A stretch of 64,000 nt of DNA, from positions 1,765,001 to 1,829,000 of the forward strand of contig NZ_CP007031.1 in the NCBI RefSeq assembly GCF_000224005.2, given 5' to 3'. The stretch comes from Marichromatium purpuratum 984 (GTDB taxonomy: Bacteria; Pseudomonadota; Gammaproteobacteria; Chromatiales; Chromatiaceae). Below, one piece after another: positions 16,303 to 29,334 of the stretch. The first letter of the stretch is position 1. The number at the start of each line of letters is the position of its first letter. The notes under the pieces are model-generated. The model ran no database searches. It was not told where the DNA came from and saw only the letters and a list, made by a program, of their open reading frames with translations. A program made the position numbers and the translations under genes.

Positions 16303-17405
16303 TCGGTCTCACCCTCGACATCGGTCGGCTGCTGCGCTGGCTTGTCGACCACGCGCACCGGTTGGCCGTTGGTGAGCTTGACCTGGCCGCCGCGCACCAC
16401 CCGGTCGCCGGCGACGAGTCCGTCGAGGATGACGACCTCCTCGCCGCGCACCGCGCCGGTGGTGATCTGGCGGCGCTCGACCAGGGTCTGACCGTCACGC
16501 TCGACGACGCGATAGACCGAGTCGCCATAGGTGTTGAAGGTGATCGCCTCGCGCGGCAGCGTCAGCACCGACTCCTGGGTCGGCAGCAGGGTCTCGACCC
16601 GCGTGAACATGCCCGGACGCAGCGTCAGCTCGGGGTTGTCGAAGCGGGCGCGGATCCTGACGTTGCGCGTGCCCTGATCGATGCCCGGGTCAATGGCCTG
16701 GATCTCCCCCTCGAAGACGCGCTCGGGATAGGCCGCCACCCGGACCCGAACCGGCTGCCCGGGGTGGAGCTGGGCGAGATGGCGTTCGGGCAGGGCGTAG
16801 TCGACATAGACCGGGTCGAGCGCCTGGAGCGAGACGATGGCGGTGCCGGCGGCGAGGAACTGGCCGAGATCGACCTGACGGATGCCGAGCTGCCCGGCGA
16901 AGGGCGCGCGGATGGTCTTCTTGCGGATGTTGGCTTCGGTGGCCTTGACCTCGGCGCGGGCCTGGTCGAGCTGGGCGGCGCGTTCGTCGACATCGCCCTG
17001 GGCGACGGCGCGATCGCGCAGCAGGGTGCGGTTGCGCCGCAGTTGGATCTCGGCGAGCTGTTCGGCGGCCTGCAGGCCCTCGAGCGTGGCGCGGTCCACA
17101 TCGTCCTCGAGGCGCAGTAGAATCTGCCCCGCCTCGACCATGGCGCCGGACTCGAACAGGATCTCGCGAACCTGGCCGTCGACCTCGCTGTTGACCTCCA
17201 CGCCCTGGACCGCCTGGACCGTGCCGACCCCGGAGAGGGTGGGACTCCAGCTGGTGGTGTCGACGCTGACGGCGGCGACGGCGGTCGCCGGACGGGGCTG
17301 GGAGAAGGCGGCCATCTCCTGGGTGATCTGGCTGTATTTGAAGAAGGCGAGTGCGCCGATCAGCGCGGCGAGCGCCACCAGCACGGTGAGGATTCGGGCG
17401 ATCAT
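16299..17405 (-). CDS. RND efflux periplasmic adaptor (membrane fusion protein)
   Basis: A 368-residue periplasmic adaptor linking the permease to an outer-membrane channel. An N-terminal membrane anchor (ILTVLVALAALIGALAF) is followed by a barrel-sandwich/lipoyl half (GVEVNSEVDGQVREILFESG), a coiled-coil hairpin (about residues 100-160) and the second lipoyl half (RAPFAGQLGIRQVDLGQFL). Beta-barrel and membrane-proximal domains complete it. It is the first gene of a two-gene leftward operon, divergent from the methyltransferase at 17619. Confidence 0.92.
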   Translation of the reverse strand: MIARILTVLVALAALIGALAFFKYSQITQEMAAFSQPRPATAVAAVSVDTTSWSPTLSGVGTVQAVQGVEVNSEVDGQVREILFESGAMVEAGQILLRLEDDVDRATLEGLQAAEQLAEIQLRRNRTLLRDRAVAQGDVDERAAQLDQARAEVKATEANIRKKTIRAPFAGQLGIRQVDLGQFLAAGTAIVSLQALDPVYVDYALPERHLAQLHPGQPVRVRVAAYPERVFEGEIQAIDPGIDQGTRNVRIRARFDNPELTLRPGMFTRVETLLPTQESVLTLPREAITFNTYGDSVYRVVERDGQTLVERRQITTGAVRGEEVVILDGLVAGDRVVRGGQVKLTNGQPVRVVDKPAQQPTDVEGETE

Positions 17406-17618
17406 GCGTGCTACGAGCCTCTTGCGGTCGATGTCGTTGATGGTGGTGTCGTTGGGGTAGCGGGTGGAGGGCGCGCTCGTGCCGAACGCCGGATGCTCCG
17501 GTCCGTCGAGTTACCTGGCGACGTGGTCGCCAATTATAGGGGCGTGAGGATGCGGGCGTCTCGTCGAGACGCCGCCGTTCGTGTCCAAGCGACCCCGATC
17601 GATATGGAGAGTTCCCCT

Positions 17619-18341
17619 TTGGTTCAACAGATGCGTCTCAACGACCCCACTGCCTATCGCCTCGATCGCGAGCCCGAGGTGCTCGCCGGGCTGCTCGACC
17701 CGGCAGGTCAGGAGGTGCTCGAACTCGGTTGCGGCGCGGCCTGGATGACGCGGCTGCTGGTCGAGCGCTTCGGCGCCGCGCGGGTGGTCGCCACCGAGGT
17801 CGATCGCGCGCAGCTGGCGCGCAACCGCGCGCTCGACCTGCCCCCCACGATCGAGTTGCGCGAGGGCGGTGCCGAGGCCATCGCCGATCCCGACGGACGC
17901 TATGCGCAGGTGTTCATGTTCAAGTCGCTGCACCATGTGCCGCCGGCGCTGATGACGCGCGCGCTGCACGAGATCCACCGGGTGCTGGCGCCGGGCGGCG
18001 CGCTCTATGTCTCCGAGCCGGTCTATTGGGGCCCCTTCGCCGAGCTGACCGGGCTGATCCACGACGAGCGCGCGGAGCGTGCGGCGGCCTTCGCCGCGCT
18101 TGAGGGCGCGGTCGAGGCCGGGCTCTTCGACTGCGAGCACGAGGTCTTCTACCAGGCCGAGGGCAGCTATCCGGACTGGGCGCACTTCGCCGCGCGCTTC
18201 ATCGATGTCAGCCATCGTGCCGAGCCTTTGCCCGAGGCGCGCCGTGCCGAGATCCGCGCGGCCTTCGAGCGCCACCTGACCCCGAGCGGCGCGCACTTTC
18301 TCAAGCCGCACCGCGTCGACCTGCTGCGCAAGCCGGGCTAG
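17619..18341 (+). CDS. Class I SAM-dependent methyltransferase
   Basis: A protein of about 240 residues with motif I VLELGCGAAWMTRLLVERFG, the acidic ATEVDRAQLARN, and the post-motif region EIHRVLAPGGALYVSEPVYW. Substrate unknown. The frame has an ATG at 17604 with no ribosome binding site before it, while GGAGAG (17606-17611) lies 7 nt before an in-frame TTG at 17619; I prefer the TTG. It ends 10 bp from the convergent CysZ-J-domain gene. Confidence 0.8.
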   Translation: MVQQMRLNDPTAYRLDREPEVLAGLLDPAGQEVLELGCGAAWMTRLLVERFGAARVVATEVDRAQLARNRALDLPPTIELREGGAEAIADPDGRYAQVFMFKSLHHVPPALMTRALHEIHRVLAPGGALYVSEPVYWGPFAELTGLIHDERAERAAAFAALEGAVEAGLFDCEHEVFYQAEGSYPDWAHFAARFIDVSHRAEPLPEARRAEIRAAFERHLTPSGAHFLKPHRVDLLRKPG

Positions 18342-18350
18342 CCGACCGGC

Positions 18351-19580
18351 TCAGGCCGCCTCGCCGACGCGTGTGAGCACGCGCTTGGCCTCGTTGATCT
18401 TGGCCGCGAGATAGGCCGAGCCGCCGCGATCCGGGTGCATGCGCTGGATCAGTCGGCGATGGGCGGCGCGGATCGCGTCGTTGTCGGCGTTGGTGGTCAC
18501 CCCGAGGATGGCACGCGCCTCGTCGTCGCCCATCCGCGTGTCGCTCGGTCGCGGCGGTGCGCTGCGCGGCTCCTGTTCCTGACGGGTGCGGGCGCGCTCG
18601 GCGAAGCGCTGTCCGCGCTCGCGCGAGAGATAGACCTCGAGGGCCTCGGCCGAGTCGGCGTCGCTGGCACAGCCGCCGGCGAGCAGTTCGAGCAGGGCCT
18701 CGGTGGCGATCGACTCGAGCCGCTGTCCCTGCAGTGGACCGAGCAGGATCTCGCCGCCGATACGTCCGGAGAGATGGTCGATCTCGAGTCGCACCCAGCG
18801 GGTGGTCATGCGCGATTCGTAGGGACCCTGATAACGCGCCCGAGCGTTCTCGCGATTGAACTCGCGCACCCACATCACGGTGGCGCCGGCCACCGCGCTC
18901 GGCATCAGGATGAAGTTGACCACCGGGACCATCCCGAGCCCGGCGGCCGCCGCGCCGAAGCCAAGGCTGAGTCCGCGCTCACCGCGCAGCCGCGCGCGCA
19001 TCTCGCGGAACTTCAGGCCGTGGTTGCCCATCGGGTAGTCGCTGTATTGCACCGCGAGGATCCAGGCGGTGTAGAGGAACCACAACAGCGGGCCGACCAC
19101 CGGCACGAACAGCAGTACCAGGAAGGGGATGGCCAGGGCCAGGGCATAGACCACCTTCACCAGCTCGTCGAGCAGGGTCGGCAGCAGGTCCTTGAGGAGC
19201 TTGCCGACGCCGCCGCTCTCCTGCAGCGGCCGACCGGTGAGCAGCAGCTCGACCTTTTCGGCGAGCAGATTGTTGAACGGCGAGGCGATCAGGTTGGCGA
19301 CCAGGTTGAAGGTGTAGAACACCACCACCAGCAGCAGGAGCGCGAACACCGGCCAGAGGATCCATTCGAGCCAGCCGAGCCAACTCGGGATCTGGGCCTC
19401 GACGAGGTCGAGGAAGGCGGCGAACTCGCGGGCGCCGAGATAGATCGCCAGCGAGAAGACGAGGATATTGACCGCCAGCGGGATCAGCACGAAGCGTCTG
19501 AGTCCGGGGCGGGTGATGAGCCGGACGCCTTGCAACAGGTATCCGGCACCGAGCATGGGTTTGGCGACCATAAGCGGCAT
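18351..19580 (-). CDS. CysZ-like (EI24) membrane protein fused to a C-terminal J-domain
   Basis: A single 409-residue reading frame with two parts. Residues 1 to about 235 form an EI24/CysZ-type integral membrane protein, the family that in E. coli takes up sulfate (start KPMLGAGYLLQGVRLITRPG; segments NLVANLIASPFNNLLAEKVE and LAVQYSDYPMGNHGL). After about residue 258 comes a region with RLEIDHLSGRIGGEILLGPL, resembling the central part of small membrane-anchored DnaJ-like proteins, and then a J-domain (about 350-405) with the HPD motif at about 382-384 (RLIQRMHPDRGGSAYLAAKI). E. coli CysZ is about 250 residues and has no such tail. The internal ATG before MTTRWVRL has no ribosome binding site, so this is a fusion, not two genes. 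It is divergent from the radical SAM gene. Confidence 0.85.
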   Translation of the reverse strand: MPLMVAKPMLGAGYLLQGVRLITRPGLRRFVLIPLAVNILVFSLAIYLGAREFAAFLDLVEAQIPSWLGWLEWILWPVFALLLLVVVFYTFNLVANLIASPFNNLLAEKVELLLTGRPLQESGGVGKLLKDLLPTLLDELVKVVYALALAIPFLVLLFVPVVGPLLWFLYTAWILAVQYSDYPMGNHGLKFREMRARLRGERGLSLGFGAAAAGLGMVPVVNFILMPSAVAGATVMWVREFNRENARARYQGPYESRMTTRWVRLEIDHLSGRIGGEILLGPLQGQRLESIATEALLELLAGGCASDADSAEALEVYLSRERGQRFAERARTRQEQEPRSAPPRPSDTRMGDDEARAILGVTTNADNDAIRAAHRRLIQRMHPDRGGSAYLAAKINEAKRVLTRVGEAA

Positions 19581-19764
19581 CTGACGTCGTTTGTCGAGGG
19601 TCTGGACACGCCGGTCCTGACCCTGGGGTTAAGGGCGATCCTGAGGATCGGGGAGAGCCGTGAGATACGGGGGCGTTGCGGTCGGGACGCGGCGGCCCGC
19701 ATCGGCAGCAGTATACTCAGCACGAGACCTCGATGCAGTGCACAAAACGCACGGGAGGTGGACG

Positions 19765-20841
19765 ATGTCGATCGCGCGTCGCGCGCGTCACTGGCGAGCG
19801 CTTGCCGATGGCCGGGTGCGCTGCACGCTCTGCCCGCGTCGCTGTCGGCTGGCCGAGGGGCAGCGCGGCGCCTGCTTCGTGCGCGCCTGCCGCGATGGCG
19901 CACTGGTGCTCAGCGAGGAGGCGGCCCGGCCGCTCGGCTGTCGTCCCGATCCGATCGAGAAGAAGCCGCTCTACCACTTCCTGCCGGGGTCGCTGACCTA
20001 TTCCTTCGGTACTGCCGGCTGCAACCTCGCCTGCCGCTACTGCCAGAACTGGGAGATGAGCCGGGCGCGCGCCGCGGTCACGGGGAGCGGCGCGACGACC
20101 GATCCGGCGCGGATCGTCGCCGCCGCCGGGGCGAGCGGGTGTCGCTCGCTGGCCTTCACCTACAACGACCCGGTGGTGTTCCACGAGTACGCGCTCGATT
20201 GTGCCGCGGCGGCGCACGCGGCGGGGCTGTACACGGTGGCGGTGAGCGCCGGTTACGTGCTGCCCGCGCCGCGCGCCGAGTTCTATGCCGTGATCGATGC
20301 CGCCAACATCGACCTCAAGGCTTTCGACGACCGCTTCTATCGTCGGCTCTGTGGTGCCCGGTTGGCGCCGGTGCTCGAGACCCTGGAGTCTCTGGTGCAC
20401 GAGACCGCCGTCTGGGTCGAGATCACCACCATGCTGATCCCCGGCGAGAACGACGACCCGCGTCGGTTGCACGCGCTGAGTGCCTGGATCGCCCGGCATC
20501 TCGGCTGCGAGGTCCCGCTGCACCTCAGCGCCTTCCATCCCGCCCACCGCATGCGCGACCACGCCGCCACCTCGGTCGAAACCCTGGTGCGCGCCCGCGA
20601 GATCGCACACGCCAACGGGCTGCGTCATGTCTATCTCGGCAACCTGGGAGCCGAGATCGGGCGTGATACCCGATGCGCGACCTGTGGGGCACGGTTGATC
20701 ATGCGCGCCGGTTATCTGATGGTGGGCTGGGCGCTGGATGACATGGGGCATTGTCTGGTTTGTGGTGCGCGCTGTCAGGGGGTCTTCACGACATCCACCC
20801 GGGACATCGTCTTGAATCATCCCGCTCGCGCGCCGACCTAG
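19765..20841 (+). CDS. amrS: AmmeMemoRadiSam-system radical SAM enzyme (AmrS-like)
   Basis: A 358-residue radical SAM protein of the COG1180 PflA-like group. The iron-sulfur ligands are C86, C90 and C93 in [11 protein letters not shown]. An N-terminal cysteine set ([19 protein letters not shown]) and the C-terminal CATCG and CLVCG pairs are also present, as in the AmrS subfamily, which normally co-occurs with Memo and AMMECR1 homologues. Neither partner is in this window. The segment [13 protein letters not shown] and the NIDLKAF stretch match the family. GGGAGG at 19753-19758 lies 6 nt before the ATG. Substrate is unknown. Confidence 0.85.
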   Translation: MSIARRARHWRALADGRVRCTLCPRRCRLAEGQRGACFVRACRDGALVLSEEAARPLGCRPDPIEKKPLYHFLPGSLTYSFGTAGCNLACRYCQNWEMSRARAAVTGSGATTDPARIVAAAGASGCRSLAFTYNDPVVFHEYALDCAAAAHAAGLYTVAVSAGYVLPAPRAEFYAVIDAANIDLKAFDDRFYRRLCGARLAPVLETLESLVHETAVWVEITTMLIPGENDDPRRLHALSAWIARHLGCEVPLHLSAFHPAHRMRDHAATSVETLVRAREIAHANGLRHVYLGNLGAEIGRDTRCATCGARLIMRAGYLMVGWALDDMGHCLVCGARCQGVFTTSTRDIVLNHPARAPT

Positions 20842-20939
20842 TCGTTTGTGTCGACGTTGTCCCCATGGTTGGGGTGTCGATATCCTTGATCGTCACCTCT
20901 TGCGAAACGCGGGCCCCGAGCCCCACGGTGGACAAATCC

Positions 20940-24809
<3,870 letters not shown>

Positions 24810-24839
24810 TGCTGGAGGATTTCTCGTGGAGAAGAACAG

Positions 24840-25754
24840 ATGACCGAGTTGCTGGTGGTCGACGACGAACCCTTGAATCTGGAGATCATCGCCGATTTCC
24901 TCCAGGCGCCCGAGCGGATCTTCACCTTCGCGCAGGATGGTCAGGAGGCCTGGGACAGGCTGCGGGCCGAGCCCTCGCGCTTCGACCTGCTGATCCTCGA
25001 TCGACGGATGCCGCGGATGGACGGTATCGAACTGCTCGAACTGGTGGTCAGGGATCCGCGTTTCGAGGATCTGCCGGTGATCATGCAGACGGTGGCCAGC
25101 TCGCCCGAGGAGGTCGCCCAAGGGCTATCGGCCGGGGCCTGGTACTATCTGGCCAAGCCCTATCAGGCCGAGGCGCTGCAGCGTATCGTCAATGCCGCGT
25201 TGCTCGATCGGCGCAACCGTCATGCGCTGCGCCAACTCCAGCGCGAGATCTCCAGTACTTGGGGACTTCTGCGAGAGGGTCGCTTCCGTTTCCGCGAGCC
25301 GCGCCATGCCTCACTGCTGGCGGTACAGCTCGCCGATCTCTGTCCACGCGCCTCGCTGGTGGCCATGGGACTCTCCGAGCTGATGATCAACGCCATCGAG
25401 CACGGTCTGCTCGGGATCGGCTATGAGGAGAAGGGACGGTTGCTGGCGCAGGATGCCCTGAACGACGAGATCGAGCGCCGCCTGGCCCGGCCCGAACAGG
25501 CCTCGCGGTGGGCTGAGCTGTGGCTGCGACGCGAGGCCGAGCGGATCTGTTTCACCGTCTGCGATCATGGTCCCGGTTTCGATTGGGCGCCCTATCTGGA
25601 GCTGGCGCCGGAGCGCGCCTTCCATCATCACGGTCGTGGGATCGCCATGGCCCGCCAACTCGCCTTCAGTGCGCTCGACTATCAAGGACGGGGGAACGTC
25701 GTGCAGGCGTGGGTGAGCCTGAACGAGTCGACGCCGGAGTCCAATGATGACTGA
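24840..25754 (+). CDS. Response regulator with C-terminal HATPase (RsbW-like) domain
   Basis: A 304-residue protein. The receiver occupies residues 1 to about 120 (ELLVVDDEPLN; phospho-acceptor in LLILDRRMPRMDG; lysine in YLAKPYQ). A GHKL-type ATPase of the anti-sigma/serine-kinase kind fills the rest (GLSELMINAIEHGLLGIGYE, then FTVCDHGPGFDW and HGRGIAMARQLAF). REC plus HATPase_c_2 architecture suggests that phosphorylation controls a serine kinase or partner-switching output. No cognate STAS or sigma factor is in the window. It starts 31 bp after the hybrid kinase with GGAG upstream and is 12 bp from the next gene, so the three form one operon. Confidence 0.88.
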   Translation: MTELLVVDDEPLNLEIIADFLQAPERIFTFAQDGQEAWDRLRAEPSRFDLLILDRRMPRMDGIELLELVVRDPRFEDLPVIMQTVASSPEEVAQGLSAGAWYYLAKPYQAEALQRIVNAALLDRRNRHALRQLQREISSTWGLLREGRFRFREPRHASLLAVQLADLCPRASLVAMGLSELMINAIEHGLLGIGYEEKGRLLAQDALNDEIERRLARPEQASRWAELWLRREAERICFTVCDHGPGFDWAPYLELAPERAFHHHGRGIAMARQLAFSALDYQGRGNVVQAWVSLNESTPESNDD

Positions 25755-25766
25755 GTCGAGGCCTGC

Positions 25767-26954
25767 ATGCGTCGGGCATTGATCGTCGAGGATGACCAGT
25801 CCATCGGTCCCTTGCTGGTCCAGCTGATACGCCGCCTTTGGCCCCAGGCCGTGGTCGAGCACTGTGTCGACGGGCGCTCGGCGCTCGATGCCTGGCGGCG
25901 TCACGGCGGGGCCGATCTGGTGTTGCTCGACTGGGGCCTGCCGGATACCACCGGGACGGCGTTGCTGAAGACGATTCGCGCCACTGGCCGCAAGGCGGTG
26001 TGCGTGATGGTCTCGGGACATGCCGATCGTGATCGCATCATCGAGGCGCGGCGCCTTCAGGCCGATGCCTATATCGTCAAGCCGTTCCGTGCCGCCGAGA
26101 TGATGGCGCGGTTGCGCGAGGTCGTCGACGCCTCAGGTGCGGTGACTGCGGTAACCGCGGCGAACGACGACCTCGAAGCCTTGCCCGCATTCGTGTCGCG
26201 GATGCTCGAGCACGAGTTGCTGGGGGTGCCGCTCGATCCGGCGTTGGCCGAGGCGTTGGAGGGGATGGCCGATCTCGACGCCGAGGCCCGCCTCAAGCTG
26301 ATGCGTCGCTGCCAGTTCGAGCCGGCGTTGGTCGGCCCGCTGCTGGGGCTGGCCAACAGCAGCCCCTACAATGACGGCTCGGTGCTGATCGAGACCCCGG
26401 CGAGCGCACTCGAACGGGTCGGTTCGACGGTGCTGGTCAATATCGCGGTGACCGCCGCGCTCCATGCCGGCAGCGCACTCGACGCCGAGGTGTTGGTGGC
26501 GCACGAGCGCCGTCTGCGCCAGGAGTCGCTGGCGCTGGTGCGACTGCTCAATGTCCTCGGGCGCGCGCTGCGCGTGGATGTCGCCGGGTGCCGTGCCGCG
26601 GCCATGCTCACGCGTCTCGGTGAGCTGGCGCTGCTGGTGCTCCAGCAACGCTGGGTCGATCTGGGCGGGCGACTCGATCCGAGCGCGTGCGAGCGACTGC
26701 TCGCCGGGTGTGCCGCCGAGACCGGTCATCAGCTCAAGGTGCAGTGGGGGATACCGACCGCGCTTCAGATGCGGATCGGCGCGGTCTATCAGCTACCGAG
26801 TGGAACCGTCCATCGCGATACCATCCTGATGCGAATCGTCGGTCTGGTGCACGGCGAGCGCGACGGTGATGAACTCAACCGGCTGCTCTCGCGGCTCGGC
26901 ATCGAACAGACCCCGCAACGGTTGCGCGCGCAGGCGGCTGAACTCGGCGACTGA
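25767..26954 (+). CDS. Response regulator with HDOD domain
   Basis: A 395-residue protein with an N-terminal receiver (ALIVEDDQSIGP; acceptor aspartate in LVLLDWGLPD; lysine in AYIVKPF) and a C-terminal HDOD region from about residue 140. The HDOD part is divergent but shows LLGLANSSPYNDGSVLIETP, then the AMLTRLGELALLVL stretch and the GHQLKVQWGIPTALQMRIG segment. HDOD proteins often relay signals for motility, cyclic-di-GMP or cell-cycle control without catalysis. It is the last gene of the signalling operon and ends 10 bp from the convergent Lon-like gene. Confidence 0.85.
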   Translation: MRRALIVEDDQSIGPLLVQLIRRLWPQAVVEHCVDGRSALDAWRRHGGADLVLLDWGLPDTTGTALLKTIRATGRKAVCVMVSGHADRDRIIEARRLQADAYIVKPFRAAEMMARLREVVDASGAVTAVTAANDDLEALPAFVSRMLEHELLGVPLDPALAEALEGMADLDAEARLKLMRRCQFEPALVGPLLGLANSSPYNDGSVLIETPASALERVGSTVLVNIAVTAALHAGSALDAEVLVAHERRLRQESLALVRLLNVLGRALRVDVAGCRAAAMLTRLGELALLVLQQRWVDLGGRLDPSACERLLAGCAAETGHQLKVQWGIPTALQMRIGAVYQLPSGTVHRDTILMRIVGLVHGERDGDELNRLLSRLGIEQTPQRLRAQAAELGD

Positions 26955-26964
26955 GGCCTCGATC

Positions 26965-29334
26965 TCAGTCCCGTCGGGCGGCTGCGATCGCCCGAGCATG
27001 CTCGATCAATGTCTGCTCGACACGCTGGTTGACGCTGCCCTCGGGGTAGTGGCCCTCGCCGTCGCGTTCCCCGGCGGGGGTGCCGGTGAGCAGGGCGATG
27101 GCCGCGTCGATGTCCGCGACGGCGTGGACGTGGAACTCGCCGGCGGCGACCGCCGCGACCAGCTCGCTCGAGAGCATCAGCGTCCTGACGTTGGCCGTCG
27201 GGATCAACACCCCCTGCTCGCCGTCGAGCCCTCGCGCCCGACACAGCGCGAAGAAGCCCTCGATCTTCTCGTTCACCCCGCCGATGGCCTGGATGGCGCC
27301 GTGCTGATCGATCGCGCCGGTGATCGCCAGCGATTGGCGCAGCGCCAGCCCGGAGAGCGCCGAGAGCAGGGCGCAGAGTTCGGCGGCCGAGGCGCTGTCG
27401 CCGTCGACCGGCCCGTGGGACTGCTCGAACACCAGGCTGGCGGCGAGCGAGAGCGGCTGGTGTCGGGCATAGCGCCCGGCGAGGAAGCCCGAGAGGATCA
27501 GCACGCCCTTGGAGTGGAGCGGCCCGCCGAGCGCGACCTCGCGCTCGATGTCGATCAGCTCGCCCTCGCCGGCGCGCGCGCTGGCGCTGATCCGCACCGG
27601 GTGGCCGAAGCCGCTGGCGCCGAGTTCGACCACCGCCAGGCCGTTGACCTGGCCCGGCAGGCGCCCGGTGGTGGCGATGCGCAGGGTGTCCTCGAGGATC
27701 GCCTCCTGGATGCGGCGGCTGATGCGATCGCAGCGGCGCCGACGCGCGGCGAGCGCCCGCTCGACGTCCTCGGCCTCGACCCGCTCGGTGCCGCGGACCC
27801 CGGCATGATGATCGGCCTCGTGGACCAGGTCGGCGAGCACGCGCATCTGGCCGCTGAGGTGTTCGCGATCGCCGGCGAGCCGGGCGCTGTGCTCGATCAC
27901 CCGGGCGACCGCGGCACTGCTGAAGTGGCGCAGCCGCGAGTCCCGGACCCAGGTGGCGACCAGTCGCGCCAGGGCGTGTTCGTGTTCGGGGTCGCGCGGC
28001 AACCGCTCCTCGAACTCGGCGCTGACCTTGAACAACTCCTCGAACTCCGGGTCGGCCTCGGCGAGCAGGGCATAGAGCATGTGCTCGCCGAGCAACACCA
28101 CCTTGACCCGGAGCGGGATCGGTTCGGGTTCCAACGAGACGGTGGTCAGCGGGCCGTTGCCGTCCTCGGGCGAGTCGAAGCGGATCTCGTCATTGTGCAG
28201 CGCGCGCTTGAGCGTCTCCCAGGCGAGGGGCTGGGCGAGCAGCTTGCGCGCCTCGATCACCAGATAGCCGCCGTTGGCGCGATGCAGCGCGCCGGGGCGG
28301 ATCATGGTGAAGTCGGTCTCGAGCGCGCCGAGTACGGCGCGGTGCTCGATGCGCCCGACCAGCTCGCGGGGGCTGGGCAGGTCGCACTGCACCACCGGCG
28401 CGCCGCCATCGTCTTGGTGCGAGAGCAGCGGATTGACCCGGTAGCGATGCATCCAGGGCGTGCCGTCCTGGGGGCTTTGCGGCTCCTCGTCGGTGACGAG
28501 GAACTGGTCGAAGTGCGCGATCACGTCGTCCTCGACCGCATGCAGATAGGCCAGGGTGTCGGGTTGGCCGTGGTGACGGCGCTCGATCTCCTCGAAGAGA
28601 TGACGCACTGCGCCGCGCGCCTGATCGCTGTTGAGTCGGTCGATCTCCTCCTCGGAATGGCGCTTCCAGCGCGCCACTTGATCCATCACCGCGTGCAACG
28701 CCTCGCGCAGCTGCTCGATCTCGGTCTCGATGCTTGCGCGCTGCTCGGGTTCGAGCGCGGCGAAGGCCTCGGGCGCCATCGCCTTGCCTTCTTGCAGTGG
28801 CGCCAGACTCAGGCCCTCCTGGGTGCGCAGCAGCGCCACGCCACGCGCTCGGGCGCGCTGCCCGATCTTCTCGAAGGCCCGCTCCCGACGTTGTTCGAGA
28901 CCGTGTTCGATGGCGCGGGCGCGGTTGCGGTAGTCGTCGCTCTCGAAGGCGCGTCGCAGCGCCCGTTGCAGGTCCCTCACCAGCCGCTCCATGTCGCGGG
29001 CCAGTCCGGGGCCCTGACCCGGTGGCAGGCGCAGCGCCCTGGGGTGGTGTGGATGGCTGAAGTCGTGCACATAACACCAGTCGTCCGGGAGCGGGTCGCG
29101 TCGAGCGCGCCGTCGCAGCGCATCGAGCACCAGCGCCGACTTGCCGCTGCCGGCCGGACCGATGGCAAAGAGGTTGTAGCCGCGATGACGGATATCGATG
29201 GCCAGGCCGATCGCCTCGAGCGCACGATCCTGACCGATGAAACCTGTCAGCGGTTGCAGTTCGGCGGTGGTGGTGAACGCCAGTCGCTCGGGATCGCAGC
29301 AGAGCCGCAGCGCGGTGGCAGGCAGGGCGGTCAT
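26965..29334 (-). CDS. Lon-like ATP-dependent protease (lon-related AAA protein)
   Basis: A 789-residue protein of the lon-related family that lacks the LonA N-terminal substrate domain. The P-loop is AIGPAGSGKSALVLDALR near residue 60, and a coiled-coil insertion lies at about 130-260. The C-terminal Lon protease domain has a Ser-Lys dyad: S647 in DGDSASAAEL and K690 in GGVNEKIEGFF, 43 residues apart, the same spacing as S679/K722 of E. coli Lon. The serine context DGDSAS differs from the usual DGPSAG. Its ATG overlaps the recD stop by 4 nt, so it is translationally coupled to the end of recC-recB-recD. Substrate unknown. Confidence 0.9.
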   Translation of the reverse strand: MTALPATALRLCCDPERLAFTTTAELQPLTGFIGQDRALEAIGLAIDIRHRGYNLFAIGPAGSGKSALVLDALRRRARRDPLPDDWCYVHDFSHPHHPRALRLPPGQGPGLARDMERLVRDLQRALRRAFESDDYRNRARAIEHGLEQRRERAFEKIGQRARARGVALLRTQEGLSLAPLQEGKAMAPEAFAALEPEQRASIETEIEQLREALHAVMDQVARWKRHSEEEIDRLNSDQARGAVRHLFEEIERRHHGQPDTLAYLHAVEDDVIAHFDQFLVTDEEPQSPQDGTPWMHRYRVNPLLSHQDDGGAPVVQCDLPSPRELVGRIEHRAVLGALETDFTMIRPGALHRANGGYLVIEARKLLAQPLAWETLKRALHNDEIRFDSPEDGNGPLTTVSLEPEPIPLRVKVVLLGEHMLYALLAEADPEFEELFKVSAEFEERLPRDPEHEHALARLVATWVRDSRLRHFSSAAVARVIEHSARLAGDREHLSGQMRVLADLVHEADHHAGVRGTERVEAEDVERALAARRRRCDRISRRIQEAILEDTLRIATTGRLPGQVNGLAVVELGASGFGHPVRISASARAGEGELIDIEREVALGGPLHSKGVLILSGFLAGRYARHQPLSLAASLVFEQSHGPVDGDSASAAELCALLSALSGLALRQSLAITGAIDQHGAIQAIGGVNEKIEGFFALCRARGLDGEQGVLIPTANVRTLMLSSELVAAVAAGEFHVHAVADIDAAIALLTGTPAGERDGEGHYPEGSVNQRVEQTLIEHARAIAAARRD

